A DNA stretch of 64,000 nt from UBA11574 sp963752565. GTDB lineage: Bacteria; Desulfobacterota; Desulfobacteria; Desulfobacterales; UBA11574. Position 1 is the stretch's first letter; each line of letters begins with the position of its first letter. Where the stretch lies: contig CAVVZC010000006.1 of NCBI GenBank assembly GCA_963752565.1, positions 186,001 to 250,000 of the forward strand. Reading direction: 5' to 3'. Below are positions 18,512 to 27,596 of this stretch, piece by piece. A model generated the notes under the pieces. The model was not told the DNA's origin. It did not search any database and was given only the letters and a program-made list of their open reading frames with translations. Made by a program: the position numbers and the translations under genes.

Positions 18512-19615
18512 CTACTGTTTCATCAGTTTGACTTTCATTCCATCGGCTAAAAAGCTTACGCCGGCCACGGCAATAATGTCCTCGGCCGCAAGCCCCTTAA
18601 CCACGATTGCCTTTTTACGTTCTGCGCCGCGAATGTGGACCGGAGTTTTGCTGACCGTCGATGTCTTGGGGTCATACACAAAGACATACGCCTGGTTCTG
18701 TTTTGGGGCAGGCAGGAGCGCCTGTAGCGGAACCATGTATCCGGGCTCCCAGTTTTCATTTTTTGTGGCAAGGATTGCTTCAGCGGTCATGCCGGGTTTG
18801 ACTTTTATATTCGGGTCAATCAGCGCCACTTTGACCGGAAAGGCATTGGCCTTAACAGCGGCGGAACCGATGTAGGAAATACGACCTTTTGTGGTTTCGC
18901 CCGGCAGTGTGGGAAAGGTGATCGTCGCCGCATCATCGATGTGTATCCGATCGATGGTGGTCTCCGAAACGGCCAGATGCACTTCCAACTCCCCTTTGGC
19001 ATCAATCACGAACACTTTTTGTCCGACCGTTATTTCTTCGTGCGGATTCACGGAACGCCAGGCGATATGACCATCGTACGGCGATGTCAGCATGGTCTTG
19101 CGCAGATTTCGTTTGGCGAGATTCAGCTTTGCAATCTGATAATTCACTTGGCTCTGGGCGGCATTGTAATTATACTTCGCTCGCTCCAGCTTGCTTTCGG
19201 AACCCGCGCCCTGTGAATAAACCCTCTCCTGCCGTTCGTACTCCGCCTTGGTATTAACAACATTGGCCTTGGCCTTTACAAGTCCAGCCTGCGCAGCATC
19301 TACGTCCAATCGGTAGGGTTCTTTATCTAGAACGGCCAATAGTTGTCCTTTCCGGACAGGATCTCCGACATCGACGTCCACCGTCTCGACCTTTCCGCTG
19401 ACTTCAAAACTTAGATCGGCTGAATCGGTTGCCCTGACAATTCCGGAGACCTTACGTATCTGCCCGGTAGCCAGTTCGGCGACGGTGATGGTCTTGAGGG
19501 CTCGAACCTCTTCAACGATCTCAATTTTTTCTTTGCATGCCGTTACGGCAACCCCTATGATGGCCAAGAATAAAATCTTTATCAAAAGCCTGTCAAAATA
19601 CGAGTTCTTAACCAT
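18512..19615 (-). CDS. RND efflux periplasmic adaptor (membrane fusion) lipoprotein
   Basis: 367 residues from ATG 19615, which has AAAGGAGAG upstream (the frame runs on to 19660 without a site). A lipobox-like GVAVTAC anchors it in the membrane. The biotinyl-lipoyl fold is split, VETVDVDVGDPVRKGQLLAV at about 72-91 and LRKTMLTSPYDGHIAW at about 167, around an alpha-helical hairpin. The beta-barrel part contains LAVSETTIDRIHI. It links pump to channel. First gene of the operon; the promoter should lie in the 19616-20508 gap. Confidence 0.95.
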   Translation of the reverse strand: MVKNSYFDRLLIKILFLAIIGVAVTACKEKIEIVEEVRALKTITVAELATGQIRKVSGIVRATDSADLSFEVSGKVETVDVDVGDPVRKGQLLAVLDKEPYRLDVDAAQAGLVKAKANVVNTKAEYERQERVYSQGAGSESKLERAKYNYNAAQSQVNYQIAKLNLAKRNLRKTMLTSPYDGHIAWRSVNPHEEITVGQKVFVIDAKGELEVHLAVSETTIDRIHIDDAATITFPTLPGETTKGRISYIGSAAVKANAFPVKVALIDPNIKVKPGMTAEAILATKNENWEPGYMVPLQALLPAPKQNQAYVFVYDPKTSTVSKTPVHIRGAERKKAIVVKGLAAEDIIAVAGVSFLADGMKVKLMKQ

Positions 19616-20508
19616 ACGTCTCTCCTTTATTTTTATCCTATCGTTCCATAAACAACACATTACCGGATCAGTGTATTTCCAACATCATCTTCCATCTGCT
19701 GTTAGTTTCATCTCGATAATTACATGTATTTTTGCCAGGAACACAAAACGAAGAATATGGATACATCTGATTTTGTTAACAATTAGAAAATAATGCCACA
19801 GGTCATTCAGGATGTCAACTCCCGCTATGTATGAATCAAAACAATGACATCTCCTAATTTTTCGCAATTATGGTGCCAATGAAAAATAGACTTTTTTTCA
19901 GATACACTAATAGAGCTGGATTTCCATTGACTTCATTAGTTTGACAATCAAAATGTAAATCCGATAACTGCAATCATTTTGGTTTTTTTGAAACACTATT
20001 GTATCATAAAATGTATCATGAAAATCTGACACTTTTACACTTTCGGTTTGACAAAATTGAATACAAGCATAATTTATTGAGATGTCATATAAATATTTTC
20101 TTTAAATATCTGGTGCCTTTGGCATAAATTTTGATCACTATAAATTAACGAAACGTTGGATGAATTTTAAAACAGCTTATTAGAGTGTTCTAACGATTCT
20201 TGACGAAACAATCATTTTTTACTTTTACCTAAGTTGAGCGATTGTCGAGTTTGCCGGAGCTGCAAGGCGCAGGGGGTGTCGCTGTAGTTTGCTACCGCAA
20301 GCGCCCTGCAACACAACAGATCCGACTAAATCGGGCAATCCCGAAGGGTTTCAAATGGTGACATTTTTTTGCTTGATTTAATCCACCCATTAGATGAGAC
20401 CTATTAATAACTTTAGCAATGTATATTTATTTATAATTATTACTTTTTTATAACTCTGTCACTATTTGAAACACTCAGTTTAGGTTAGAAATCGAAAGGG
20501 AGAATATC
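19616..20508. other. Long intergenic region between divergent units
   Basis: 893 bp, AT-rich, with no gene seen. It must contain the efflux operon promoter (minus strand) and that of the CxxC protein (plus strand). It also contains the dispersed element at 20237-20350. Confidence 0.5.
20237..20350. repeat. Dispersed GC-rich element (family II), copy D
   Basis: The core GGCGCAGGGGGTGTCGCTGT, then AGTTTGCTACCGCAAGCGCC and CTGCAACACA, matches copy E at 29999-30050 nearly base for base. The outer arms (GATTGTCGAGTTT and AAATCGGGCAATC) pair imperfectly and are unlike those of copies E and F. It ends in ATCCCGAAGGG as copy E does. Confidence 0.65.
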
Positions 20509-20781
20509 ATGGGAAACGAAGTTCATATATGTAATGGTTGCGGAAAAGTCGCTGGAGATACCGGTCACCTGTGTGATCCTGTGGAAATGAAAGAAGCTTA
20601 TGTATGTGAGCACTGCGGTCAGGCAAACGAAGACCCCAGGCATATCTGCAAGCCCAAATTGCAGCACATCAATTTCGTTTGCATATCCTGCGGTCGTGTG
20701 GCAGAGTTGCCTAAACAGTTATGTAATCCAAGGGATATTGTGCTCATGGCAAAGGATGATCCGCCGACGAAAATTATTTAG
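20509..20781 (+). CDS. Small protein with three tandem CxxC zinc-ribbon-like repeats
   Basis: 90 residues made almost wholly of three copies of a unit C-x2-CG-x7-8-[HQ]-[LI]-C-x-P: CNGCGKVAGDTGHLCDP, CEHCGQANEDPRHICKP and CISCGRVAELPKQLCNP. Each has three cysteines plus, in two copies, a His, enough to bind a zinc or iron atom. The ATG has AAGGGAG upstream. A perfect 15-bp hairpin follows the stop. No named family recognised. lipB starts 99 bp downstream on the same strand, but the hairpin between them argues against one tight operon. Confidence 0.75.
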   Translation: MGNEVHICNGCGKVAGDTGHLCDPVEMKEAYVCEHCGQANEDPRHICKPKLQHINFVCISCGRVAELPKQLCNPRDIVLMAKDDPPTKII

Positions 20782-20783
20782 TC

Positions 20784-20817
20784 CCAATTCAGTCCCGCTA
20801 TGGCGGGACTGAATTGG
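20784..20817 (+). terminator. Strong hairpin after the CxxC gene
   Basis: CCAATTCAGTCCCGC (20784-20798) pairs perfectly with GCGGGACTGAATTGG (20803-20817) around TATG. It begins 3 bp after the stop codon. There is no T-run, so it may act as an mRNA-stabilising or attenuating hairpin rather than a classic terminator. Confidence 0.5.
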
Positions 20818-20880
20818 AAACTTAATGTGTGTCCGATGTACATTTATGAATGTCGCTATTTAGATTCGGGAAGATAATTG

Positions 20881-21624
20881 ATGCCCGCACATAGCAGTAA
20901 AACTTGTCATTGTTTGGAGATGCCGCTGAAAGAATACAGGGCAGCGCTGGATCTACAGCGAAATATTGTCCTTGCCCGACAAACCGGTGTCATCGAAAAT
21001 GATGTTGTTTTAATTTTAGAGCATCCTCCTGTTTTTACACTGGGTCGAAGGGCTGGCATAGAGAATCTGAAGGCATCAAGCGCTTTTCTGGAAAGGAAAA
21101 AGATTCCGGTCTTACCCGTTGAACGGGGGGGAGATATTACGTTCCACGGTCCGGGCCAATTGGTCGTTTATCCTATCATCGATCTGACCAAAGCCGGGCT
21201 GAATGTGATGGATTACATGGCGAGTCTTGAAGAAATCATGCTTCGAACGGCTTCGGATTGGGGGTTACCCGCAAAGAGGAATTCCATCAACAGAGGAATC
21301 TGGGTTGCAGGCAAAAAACTCGGCAGCGTCGGTATTTCTGTCAAACGGGGCGTCTCCTTTCACGGTTTTGCACTGAACGTCAACGTGTCGCTGAAACCGT
21401 TTAAATGGATCAATCCATGCGGACTCCAGAGCGTTGGCGTCACATCCATGGCCCAAGAACTATCCCAATACATATCCATGAACCCAGTTCGAAAGGCTGT
21501 AATGCATCACCTTGAAACCGTTTTTGGATTCGATCTTGTCAGGATTGATGATAAAAAGCTGAATCATCTTGTAAATTGCTGTGCCGCTGAAGACGTTATT
21601 ATGAAACTATCGAGGTCATCATGA
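20881..21624 (+). CDS. lipB: Octanoyl-[ACP]:protein N-octanoyltransferase
   Basis: 247 residues. It moves octanoate from acyl carrier protein to the lipoyl domains of dehydrogenases and GcvH. Signature residues are ERGGDITFHGPGQLVVYPI (about residues 81-99), KKLGSVGISVKRGVSFHGFA with the catalytic Lys, and WINPCGLQSVGVTSM with the catalytic Cys. ATG 20881 is taken; a TTG three bases earlier is also possible; GGGAAGA lies upstream. It overlaps lipA by 4 bp (ATGA), so the two are translationally coupled. Confidence 0.96.
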   Translation: MPAHSSKTCHCLEMPLKEYRAALDLQRNIVLARQTGVIENDVVLILEHPPVFTLGRRAGIENLKASSAFLERKKIPVLPVERGGDITFHGPGQLVVYPIIDLTKAGLNVMDYMASLEEIMLRTASDWGLPAKRNSINRGIWVAGKKLGSVGISVKRGVSFHGFALNVNVSLKPFKWINPCGLQSVGVTSMAQELSQYISMNPVRKAVMHHLETVFGFDLVRIDDKKLNHLVNCCAAEDVIMKLSRSS

Positions 21625-22502
21625 CATCGCGTCCAGTGGCCGAAAAACAAAAGGTAAAACCCCCCTGGCTCAAGCAGAGGTTGCCGGCTGGATTTCTCTG
21701 CGAAGAGGTCCGTATCCTGATAAACAACGCAAAAGTTCATACCGTTTGTCAGGAAGCACAATGTCCCAACATATGGGAATGCTTTTCCCGTAAGACCGCC
21801 ACTTTCATGATTATGGGTGATCACTGTACGCGCAACTGCAGGTTTTGTGCTGTTGCCCACGGTCCAAACCGTTTCCCGGACCCGGAGGAACCGGTCAGGA
21901 TTGCCGGAATGGTTCAGAATTTGAATCTGGACTACGTTGTCATCACTTCGGTTACCCGGGATGATCTTCCCGACGGTGGGGCCTCCTTTTTTGTCCGGAC
22001 AGTCAAAGAAATCCGTCGAAAGGCTCCTTATGCACTTGTCGAGCTGTTAATTCCCGACTTTCAGGGAAATGAAGATGCTCTGAAAAGTATTACCGAAGTT
22101 CGACCGGATGTGTTAAATCATAACATAGAGACGATTCCTCGCCTTTATACCATGGTCCGGCCGGAAGCAATCTATCAGCGTTCCCTTCGTCTCTTAAGGC
22201 AGGTTGTCACTTTTGATTCCACTATTGTTACAAAATCCGGTCTGATGCTCGGACTTGGGGAGCAACCCGAGGAGATTCTCAACACACTAAAAGATCTTCT
22301 CGATGCAGGATGTCAATTGGTGACCATGGGCCAGTATCTGCAGCCCACCAAAGCCCATCTTCCCGTCGAACGCTATATTCCTCCGAAAGAATTCGATAAC
22401 TGGCGTAAAATTGCTCTTGAAATGGGATTTGCCGAAGTCGCCAGCGGGCCGTTTGTCCGGAGTTCCTACCACGCCAAAAACCTCTACCAGGCTGTTACCT
22501 GA
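21621..22502 (+). CDS. lipA: Lipoyl synthase (radical SAM)
   Basis: 293 residues, normal length. Inserts two sulfurs into the octanoyl group made by LipB. Auxiliary cluster cysteines are in CQEAQCPNIWECF (about residues 39-51), and the radical-SAM motif CTRNCRFC is at about 69-76. The terminal serine motif FVRSSYHA is present. Its auxiliary [4Fe-4S] cluster is the sulfur donor in the known mechanism. The next gene downstream (280 bp) codes for a DsrC-fold protein, an interesting sulfur-related neighbour. Confidence 0.97.
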   Translation: MTSRPVAEKQKVKPPWLKQRLPAGFLCEEVRILINNAKVHTVCQEAQCPNIWECFSRKTATFMIMGDHCTRNCRFCAVAHGPNRFPDPEEPVRIAGMVQNLNLDYVVITSVTRDDLPDGGASFFVRTVKEIRRKAPYALVELLIPDFQGNEDALKSITEVRPDVLNHNIETIPRLYTMVRPEAIYQRSLRLLRQVVTFDSTIVTKSGLMLGLGEQPEEILNTLKDLLDAGCQLVTMGQYLQPTKAHLPVERYIPPKEFDNWRKIALEMGFAEVASGPFVRSSYHAKNLYQAVT

Positions 22503-22675
22503 ATTTGCGCATTCTTCTTGAGGTCAAAGGAACAAAATCCCATTGACTTTTTAATCTTTCCAAACAACCCGGTCTCTAACTGAATTCCGTCTTGACAACC
22601 TTCGGGTCATCCTTACTTTTAGTCAAATACCCACGTTTCAAACCCTTTATTTTCAGCACATCCAATAAAGGGTAG

Positions 22676-22720
22676 CAGACCGAAATAAATTTTTCAGGGA
22701 AAAAATGTATTTCGGCCCGC
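22676..22720 (+). repeat. Dispersed palindromic element (family III), copy 2
   Basis: CCGAAATA (22680-22687) pairs with TATTTCGG (22708-22715). The core CCGAAATAAATTTTTC matches the cores of copies at 5163 and 34690. It lies between lipA and the DsrC-like gene. Confidence 0.45.
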
Positions 22721-22781
22721 TAAGGCAAAAGATTTTTGATACGAAACTATATTAAACAGCTACTACGGGAGGTAACGCATT

Positions 22782-23123
22782 ATGACACTTGAACATGTAG
22801 ATCTTAACATCAATTTGGATGGAGAAGGATATCTGCGCAATTTTGAAGACTGGGACGAGAATGTAGCCTGTGCGTTGGCAGACAAAGAAGGGATTTCCCA
22901 GGAATGTCCTTTGACCCAGGAAAGAATGGAGATCCTTAAATTTATGAGGGACTATTACAAAAAATTCGAAGCATTCCCCATACTCCGTGCTGTGTGTAAG
23001 AATGTCAAGCAAACAAAAGATTGCCATTATCAGCAATTTCCTGACCCGATTGTCGCATGGAGAATCGCCGGACTGCCAAAGCCCACTCCCGAGGTGCTTG
23101 CGAAAATCAAACACGACGTTTGA
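22782..23123 (+). CDS. DsrC/TusE-like protein lacking the C-terminal arm cysteines
   Basis: 113 residues with the DsrC/TusE fold marks: EGYLRNFEDWDENVA near the start, MEILKFMRDYYKKFEAFPI in the middle and RIAGLPKPTPEV near the end. True DsrC carries sulfur on two cysteines in a flexible C-terminal arm, in a context like CKIAGLPKPTGC. Here those positions are Trp and Pro, and the arm instead ends in LAKIKHDV. It cannot therefore act as the DsrC trisulfide carrier. A regulatory or scaffolding role, as proposed for RspA-type paralogs, is inferred. GGGAGG precedes the ATG and a terminator follows. The window has no canonical dsrC. Confidence 0.85.
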   Translation: MTLEHVDLNINLDGEGYLRNFEDWDENVACALADKEGISQECPLTQERMEILKFMRDYYKKFEAFPILRAVCKNVKQTKDCHYQQFPDPIVAWRIAGLPKPTPEVLAKIKHDV

Positions 23124-23164
23124 TTGTAATCTGGTTTGCCTTTGAGATATTTCCCACAATTGAT

Positions 23165-23192
23165 AGGCCCGATTCGTTCGGGCCTTCTTTTT
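23165..23192 (+). terminator. Rho-independent terminator of the DsrC-like gene
   Basis: AGGCCCGA (23165-23172) pairs with TCGGGCCT (23178-23185) and is followed by TCTTTTT. It lies 42 bp after the stop. Confidence 0.85.
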
Positions 23193-23581
23193 GAACATCC
23201 CGCCTCTTATTTCTTTCTAGAAAACTGCCGGAAGCTTCTCTTGTTATTATAACTATATAAAAAACCACTTAATTTTTAAGTAATATATTACATAATCCTC
23301 ACGATTGTCGTTTTAATTTTATCATTGCTGTCATTGGCAAATTTTTTCTATCTATATGATGTTACTACATTTTATTTATTAAACGCATTAAACGGATTGC
23401 TTTTGCACGATATTTGCATCTAATGGCAATTAAAATTATTTATGTAACGATAACAAACAGTTGTGATCCTAAAACTTCGAAAAAATCCGGTCCCAGAACC
23501 CGCAATTATGCTGGTTTTAGGTACCGGTATATTTAGTCTTTCAGGTGTCGGGCGAAAAAAAATATTGATAAAGTAGTTATC
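23193..23581. other. Intergenic, nothing recognised
   Basis: Very AT-rich 389 bp between the terminator and the next small ORF. No frame, repeat or RNA motif was recognised. Confidence 0.4.
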
Positions 23582-23776
23582 ATGGAAAGAATAAGATTAC
23601 TCGATAATGGCGGCAGGCGTTCAGGGACTGATCGCCGTAGATTTTCCTATACTGTGCACATTCCTGAGAGCAGATCCAGTATAGATCGTAGAAAAGGTTT
23701 AGATCGACGCGGTAGCCAGAGAAAATACACAAAACATATCAAAGAAAAGGCGTCTCAGAAGGAGCAAGACGTTTGA
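23582..23776 (+). CDS. Small Arg-rich hypothetical protein with RRSGxDRR motifs
   Basis: 64 residues containing GGRRSGTDRRRF, SSIDRRKGLDRRGSQRK and the spacer SYTVHIPESR. Short basic proteins with repeated RR-x-G-x-DRR words occur in many Desulfobacterota, also as linkers in signalling proteins; their role is unknown. No clear ribosome site is visible before ATG 23582, which lowers confidence. No partner gene on the same strand. Confidence 0.5.
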   Translation: MERIRLLDNGGRRSGTDRRRFSYTVHIPESRSSIDRRKGLDRRGSQRKYTKHIKEKASQKEQDV

Positions 23777-23846
23777 AGAAGCTCTTCGCCCCGAGGGACT
23801 ATAGCCTTATTTTCAGCGACCTCAAAATTCGAATACGAAACTTGAG

Positions 23847-24179
23847 TTAAAACACCATTTTTTCAGGGGGACGCCGCTCGGGGATATACTCATGAGGGAT
23901 TTTATTCTGGTTCCACTCTGTTGAAACATAAAGGTTGCAGTAGCAGCTCCCGTATTCTTCGACATCCGGCTTCCGGTAAACGCATGGGCAGATAATGTCC
24001 CTGTCGTTTTCTTTTCTCCCGGAAGCCAGTCTGCAAGGACAGGCCATATAGCCATACCGCTCTTTATTTGCAATCAGTGCCTCCAGCAGTTCAAATACCC
24101 GTTTTTTATCAATGTTAAAATAGAATCCCTTTGGTTCCTGAATTTTTTTTAACATTTCATAAAGTTGGTCGACTTCCAT
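23847..24179 (-). CDS. Ferredoxin-thioredoxin reductase catalytic (beta) subunit
   Basis: 110 residues. The complete iron-sulfur and disulfide set is visible: CPCR (about residues 47-50), CPCVY (about 64-68) and SCYCNLYV (about 78-85), the CPC-x16-CPC-x8-CxC pattern of FTR. Plant-type FTR passes electrons from ferredoxin to a thioredoxin disulfide through this subunit. No variable (alpha) subunit gene is nearby. It overlaps the upstream glutaredoxin-like gene by one base (TAATG), so the two form one translational unit, and the glutaredoxin is its likely partner. Reading frame complete. Confidence 0.95.
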   Translation of the reverse strand: MEVDQLYEMLKKIQEPKGFYFNIDKKRVFELLEALIANKERYGYMACPCRLASGRKENDRDIICPCVYRKPDVEEYGSCYCNLYVSTEWNQNKIPHEYIPERRPPEKMVF

Positions 24180-24433
24180 TACAAACCCAGCGCCTCCTTG
24201 ATTTTTTCTTCTTTAAATCCTACAATGACCGCATCTCCAATGATGATGGTCGGAAAAGAGCATTTCGGGTTGAATTTTCTTACGTCTTCCAATATGGCGT
24301 GACGTTCATCCCCTTCTAAAAGATCGACATCGACAAATTCATACAAAACGGTGCACTCACTTAAAAGTTTCTTGGTCGATTTACAGTGACTGCAAGTGCT
24401 TAAAGAATACACTTTAATCGGTTTTTCAGACAT
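24179..24433 (-). CDS. Glutaredoxin-like thiol-disulfide protein
   Basis: 84 residues with the active site STCSHCKSTKKLL (about residues 12-24), the cis-Pro in CSFPTIIIGD and the C-terminal VIVGFKEEKI helix, all glutaredoxin/thioredoxin-fold marks. The Cys-x-x-Cys here is CSHC. It is transcribed just ahead of the FTR catalytic subunit and overlaps it by one base. This suggests a small redox relay ferredoxin-FTR-glutaredoxin (inference from pairing). Confidence 0.93.
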   Translation of the reverse strand: MSEKPIKVYSLSTCSHCKSTKKLLSECTVLYEFVDVDLLEGDERHAILEDVRKFNPKCSFPTIIIGDAVIVGFKEEKIKEALGL

Positions 24434-24622
24434 GTGAATTTCCTTTTATTCGGATTTGGTTTTAATTTTTCTTGGCATCATTGCCATTGGATCATAGAAT
24501 TCCGCCGTCTTTGGCTAAAGTCCTTTAAAGTTAAAAGCAGGTATCGACTCATAAAGATTGTTGCAAGGTTGACCCGATAAAAAAGGTCTGTATCCTAACT
24601 TCAAGTATTTTTTATCTCATAT

Positions 24623-25255
24623 TCAGTGAAATTTTACAACAATCTCTTCAAAGATTTTTCGCCATTTGGGTGGAGCCAGCCTAACACCTTCCTTGAAATG
24701 TCCCACGGCCAGTAAAAGGGGAATCCAGTAATTGTCCGGTATGTTGAACGCCTTTCGAACCGCTTCATGATCAAATCCGTCCATGGGATGGGTGTCCAGC
24801 CCCAGATTTTTAGCAGCCAGCATAAGGGTCATGGCAAAAAAGCCGGTATTTTTACAGGCAAAAGCTTGCTGCGCCTCGTCGCTCTCACCGTAAAGGGATG
24901 TGCAGGTGTCTAAAAACCATTGTCGCTGCTCTTCGGTCATGGACCCGGCCTTTACCATTTCCTGAAAATTCTTATCCGCATACCGCTGCCCTTCTTTCCA
25001 GCCGTCCCGGTCCGCCAGAACAATGAGCGTAATCGGAGCCTCGCTGACTTTAGGCTGGTTCCATGCCAGTTCCTGAAGACGCTTTTTTTCTTCGAGATCT
25101 CTTAAAACAATCAAGCTCCAGGGCTGAAGATTAAAACTTGACGGCGCTTTCGCGGCAGTCTCAATGATTTGTTTTAATATTTTATCCGGAACATCTTTAT
25201 CCGGATCAAAATAATTCACTGCACGTCTATTGATGATAGCATCGTAAACATCCAT
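24623..25255 (-). CDS. Nitroreductase-family FMN oxidoreductase
   Basis: 210 residues. Family marks are an N-terminal RRAVNYFDPD (FMN phosphate binding), APSSFNLQPWSLIVL (about residues 37-51) and the late LGLDTHPMDGFD with a C-terminal PLLLAVGHFKEG. It is a flavin-dependent NAD(P)H oxidoreductase of the nitroreductase superfamily; the physiological substrate is unknown. Single gene, complete. Confidence 0.92.
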   Translation of the reverse strand: MDVYDAIINRRAVNYFDPDKDVPDKILKQIIETAAKAPSSFNLQPWSLIVLRDLEEKKRLQELAWNQPKVSEAPITLIVLADRDGWKEGQRYADKNFQEMVKAGSMTEEQRQWFLDTCTSLYGESDEAQQAFACKNTGFFAMTLMLAAKNLGLDTHPMDGFDHEAVRKAFNIPDNYWIPLLLAVGHFKEGVRLAPPKWRKIFEEIVVKFH

Positions 25256-25343
25256 GGTTGCCTCTTATCCTTTAAAAATATATTTGATAGGTCGAAAATT
25301 TTTTATTCTAAAACCTTATTTTAAGCGGAATGAACAATTTTTT

Positions 25344-27596
25344 TCAATTTAGCAAGCTCTTGACGGCTTCGGGGTCCGTCACCGGCGGCTTACATGTTTT
25401 GTCTGTACAAACATAAACCGTTGTTTTATCTTCAATTTTTTTAATCGATGCGATAAATGGAAGATATTGGGCCAGCCTGTTTTGGGTGGTGTCATTATCC
25501 ACCAACATCACAATCTTCCCGGGATAATACACTGAATTTACGGTTTTCAGCATGGATCGCGTTTCCGCAGTGTTTCGTTCTCCGGCAATAATCACTTCGA
25601 CCGGCTGGATCAGTGATGTGATCAGAGCAACCAGAAGTTCCGGTGCCGAATCCGGCTGAGAATGAATTCTTGTCAAAATATTTTTAAAAGTTTGCTCCAC
25701 TATGGCTGAATATCCCTTTGAATCGGCAAACCTTGCAAGGCGTAATCCATTCGACACCGCCACCGATCCTGCTGAAGGTATTACATTGTCCGTATCCTCC
25801 TTGATCCGAATATCGATCTTTTTATCATGCCCCTTTCGGGTCATAAAAAACCCACCGTTTTCTGCATCGTAAAACAGCTTTATCTGCTCGTCCATCAGTT
25901 TAAGTGCCCATTCGATCCAGCCCGGATCAAAATCGGCTTCATAAAGGTCTATTAAGCCCTGGATTAGAAAAGCATAGTCATCGGCCATTCCAGCGATTTT
26001 TCTTTCACCCTGACGCCACCTTCTAAACAATGTGTTGGTCTTGTCATCATAAAGGTTTTTTCTCAAAAATATCGACGCATTTATAGCTGCTTCAAGGTAT
26101 CTTTTTTCTCCCAACACCTGGTAAGATTTGGAAAGAGCGGATATCATCAGCCCGTTCCACGAGGTCAAAACTTTGTCGTCAAGATGCGGCCGGGGTCTTT
26201 TTGAACGTACTGCCAGAAGTTTTAAGTTTGACTGAATAAGGGACGTTTCGATGTCTTCTTTCGACATATCGAAATTTTTGGCAACGTCATCAATGGAATG
26301 CGCATTGAATAGAATATTTTTCCCTTTAAATTCATTAAAAGGATCCATCTCGGCATTCCCTTCGGGTTTTACGCCATAGCGATATGAAAATATTTCTCCT
26401 AAACCGTCACCCAACAGATCTTTAATCTCTTTTTGTTCCCACACATAGAATGCGCCTTCAGCTTTCTTTTTGTCCGTATCCTCTAAATTCTTTCCAGAAG
26501 GAAGACTGTCTGCATCTTCAGCCGAATAAAAACCGCCGTCAAGGTGGGTCATATCTCGGAGAACATAATCTGCCGTTTCCCTGGCAATTTTCTCAAAAAA
26601 CCTGTCACCGGTAATCAAAAAAGCATCCAGATAATTTTTTAACAGCTGGGCATTGTCATACAGCATTTTCTCAAAATGGGGGACATGCCATTTGGCGTCC
26701 GTGGAATAGCGATGAAACCCGCCGCCCAATTGATCATAAATGCCGCCGTTTGCCATGGCACGCAACGTCGCATTTCCCATCAAAAGGGCCGTTTTTTCTT
26801 TTTTGCCACCATTTTGGGCGTAAAAATGATAGGCAAATAAAAAATTCTGAATGGATGGAGACGGAAACTTGGGTGCCGGGCTGAAGCCTCCCAAGCGATT
26901 GTCAAATCTTGAAGAAAAGGCACCCAAGGCCTTATCTATCACATCTGTATCGATGGCGCCGTCTTTTGACGTCCATGATAATGCATTGGAAATACCATCT
27001 TGAAGATTCGAACTGAAAGATTGAAGCTTGTCCCGCTGGGAAGGATCCTTCCAGGCATTGGCAATGAGTCTTAGAATATCCGGCCATGCCAGACGACCCT
27101 GCCTTGGCGTTGGAGGAAAATAAGTACCGCCGAAAAACGGCTTGAGATCCGGTGTTAAAAATACATTCAGTGGCCATCCTCCGGAACCGGTTATGGCGGT
27201 TACAGCGGTCATGTAAATTTTATCAAGATCCGGCCGCTCTTCTCGATCCAGTTTAATGCAGATAAAGTGAGTATTCATCAGTTCGGCGATGTCCGGATTC
27301 ATAAACGATTCCTCTTCCATAACATGACACCAGTGGCAGGTGGAATAACCGATGGACAGAAGAATGGGTTTATCTTCTTTGCGTGCTTTATCCAACGCTT
27401 CGTCTCCCCAGGGATACCAGTCCACAGGATTGTATGCGTGCTGAAGGAGATACGGGCTTTTTTCATGGATGAGGCGGTTTGGTTTCGATTGATGTTCAGC
27501 CATTGTTTTCTCCTTATTTTCACTGGGGATTGCAGGAACGCTTAAACTGATGAAAAAAATCACTATAATAAAATTGAGTGTTGACTTAAAAATCAT
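25344..27596 (-). CDS. Thioredoxin-domain protein of the DUF255/YyaL (SSP411) family
   Basis: The family's start NRLIHEKSPYLLQHAYNPVDWY is followed by the thioredoxin-like centre CHWCHVMEEESF (about residues 88-99) and GGWPLNVFLTPDLKPFFGGT. A long six-hairpin glycosidase-like domain follows (GGGFHRYSTDAKWHVPHFEK). The frame begins at ATG 27596 with a signal-like hydrophobic stretch (NFIIVIFFISLSVPA). An internal ATG at 27503 has a much better AAGGAG site and would give a 719-residue cytoplasmic form matching most relatives. I leave both open. No function is established for the family. Intact over 2.2 kb. Confidence 0.9.
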   Translation of the reverse strand: MIFKSTLNFIIVIFFISLSVPAIPSENKEKTMAEHQSKPNRLIHEKSPYLLQHAYNPVDWYPWGDEALDKARKEDKPILLSIGYSTCHWCHVMEEESFMNPDIAELMNTHFICIKLDREERPDLDKIYMTAVTAITGSGGWPLNVFLTPDLKPFFGGTYFPPTPRQGRLAWPDILRLIANAWKDPSQRDKLQSFSSNLQDGISNALSWTSKDGAIDTDVIDKALGAFSSRFDNRLGGFSPAPKFPSPSIQNFLFAYHFYAQNGGKKEKTALLMGNATLRAMANGGIYDQLGGGFHRYSTDAKWHVPHFEKMLYDNAQLLKNYLDAFLITGDRFFEKIARETADYVLRDMTHLDGGFYSAEDADSLPSGKNLEDTDKKKAEGAFYVWEQKEIKDLLGDGLGEIFSYRYGVKPEGNAEMDPFNEFKGKNILFNAHSIDDVAKNFDMSKEDIETSLIQSNLKLLAVRSKRPRPHLDDKVLTSWNGLMISALSKSYQVLGEKRYLEAAINASIFLRKNLYDDKTNTLFRRWRQGERKIAGMADDYAFLIQGLIDLYEADFDPGWIEWALKLMDEQIKLFYDAENGGFFMTRKGHDKKIDIRIKEDTDNVIPSAGSVAVSNGLRLARFADSKGYSAIVEQTFKNILTRIHSQPDSAPELLVALITSLIQPVEVIIAGERNTAETRSMLKTVNSVYYPGKIVMLVDNDTTQNRLAQYLPFIASIKKIEDKTTVYVCTDKTCKPPVTDPEAVKSLLN

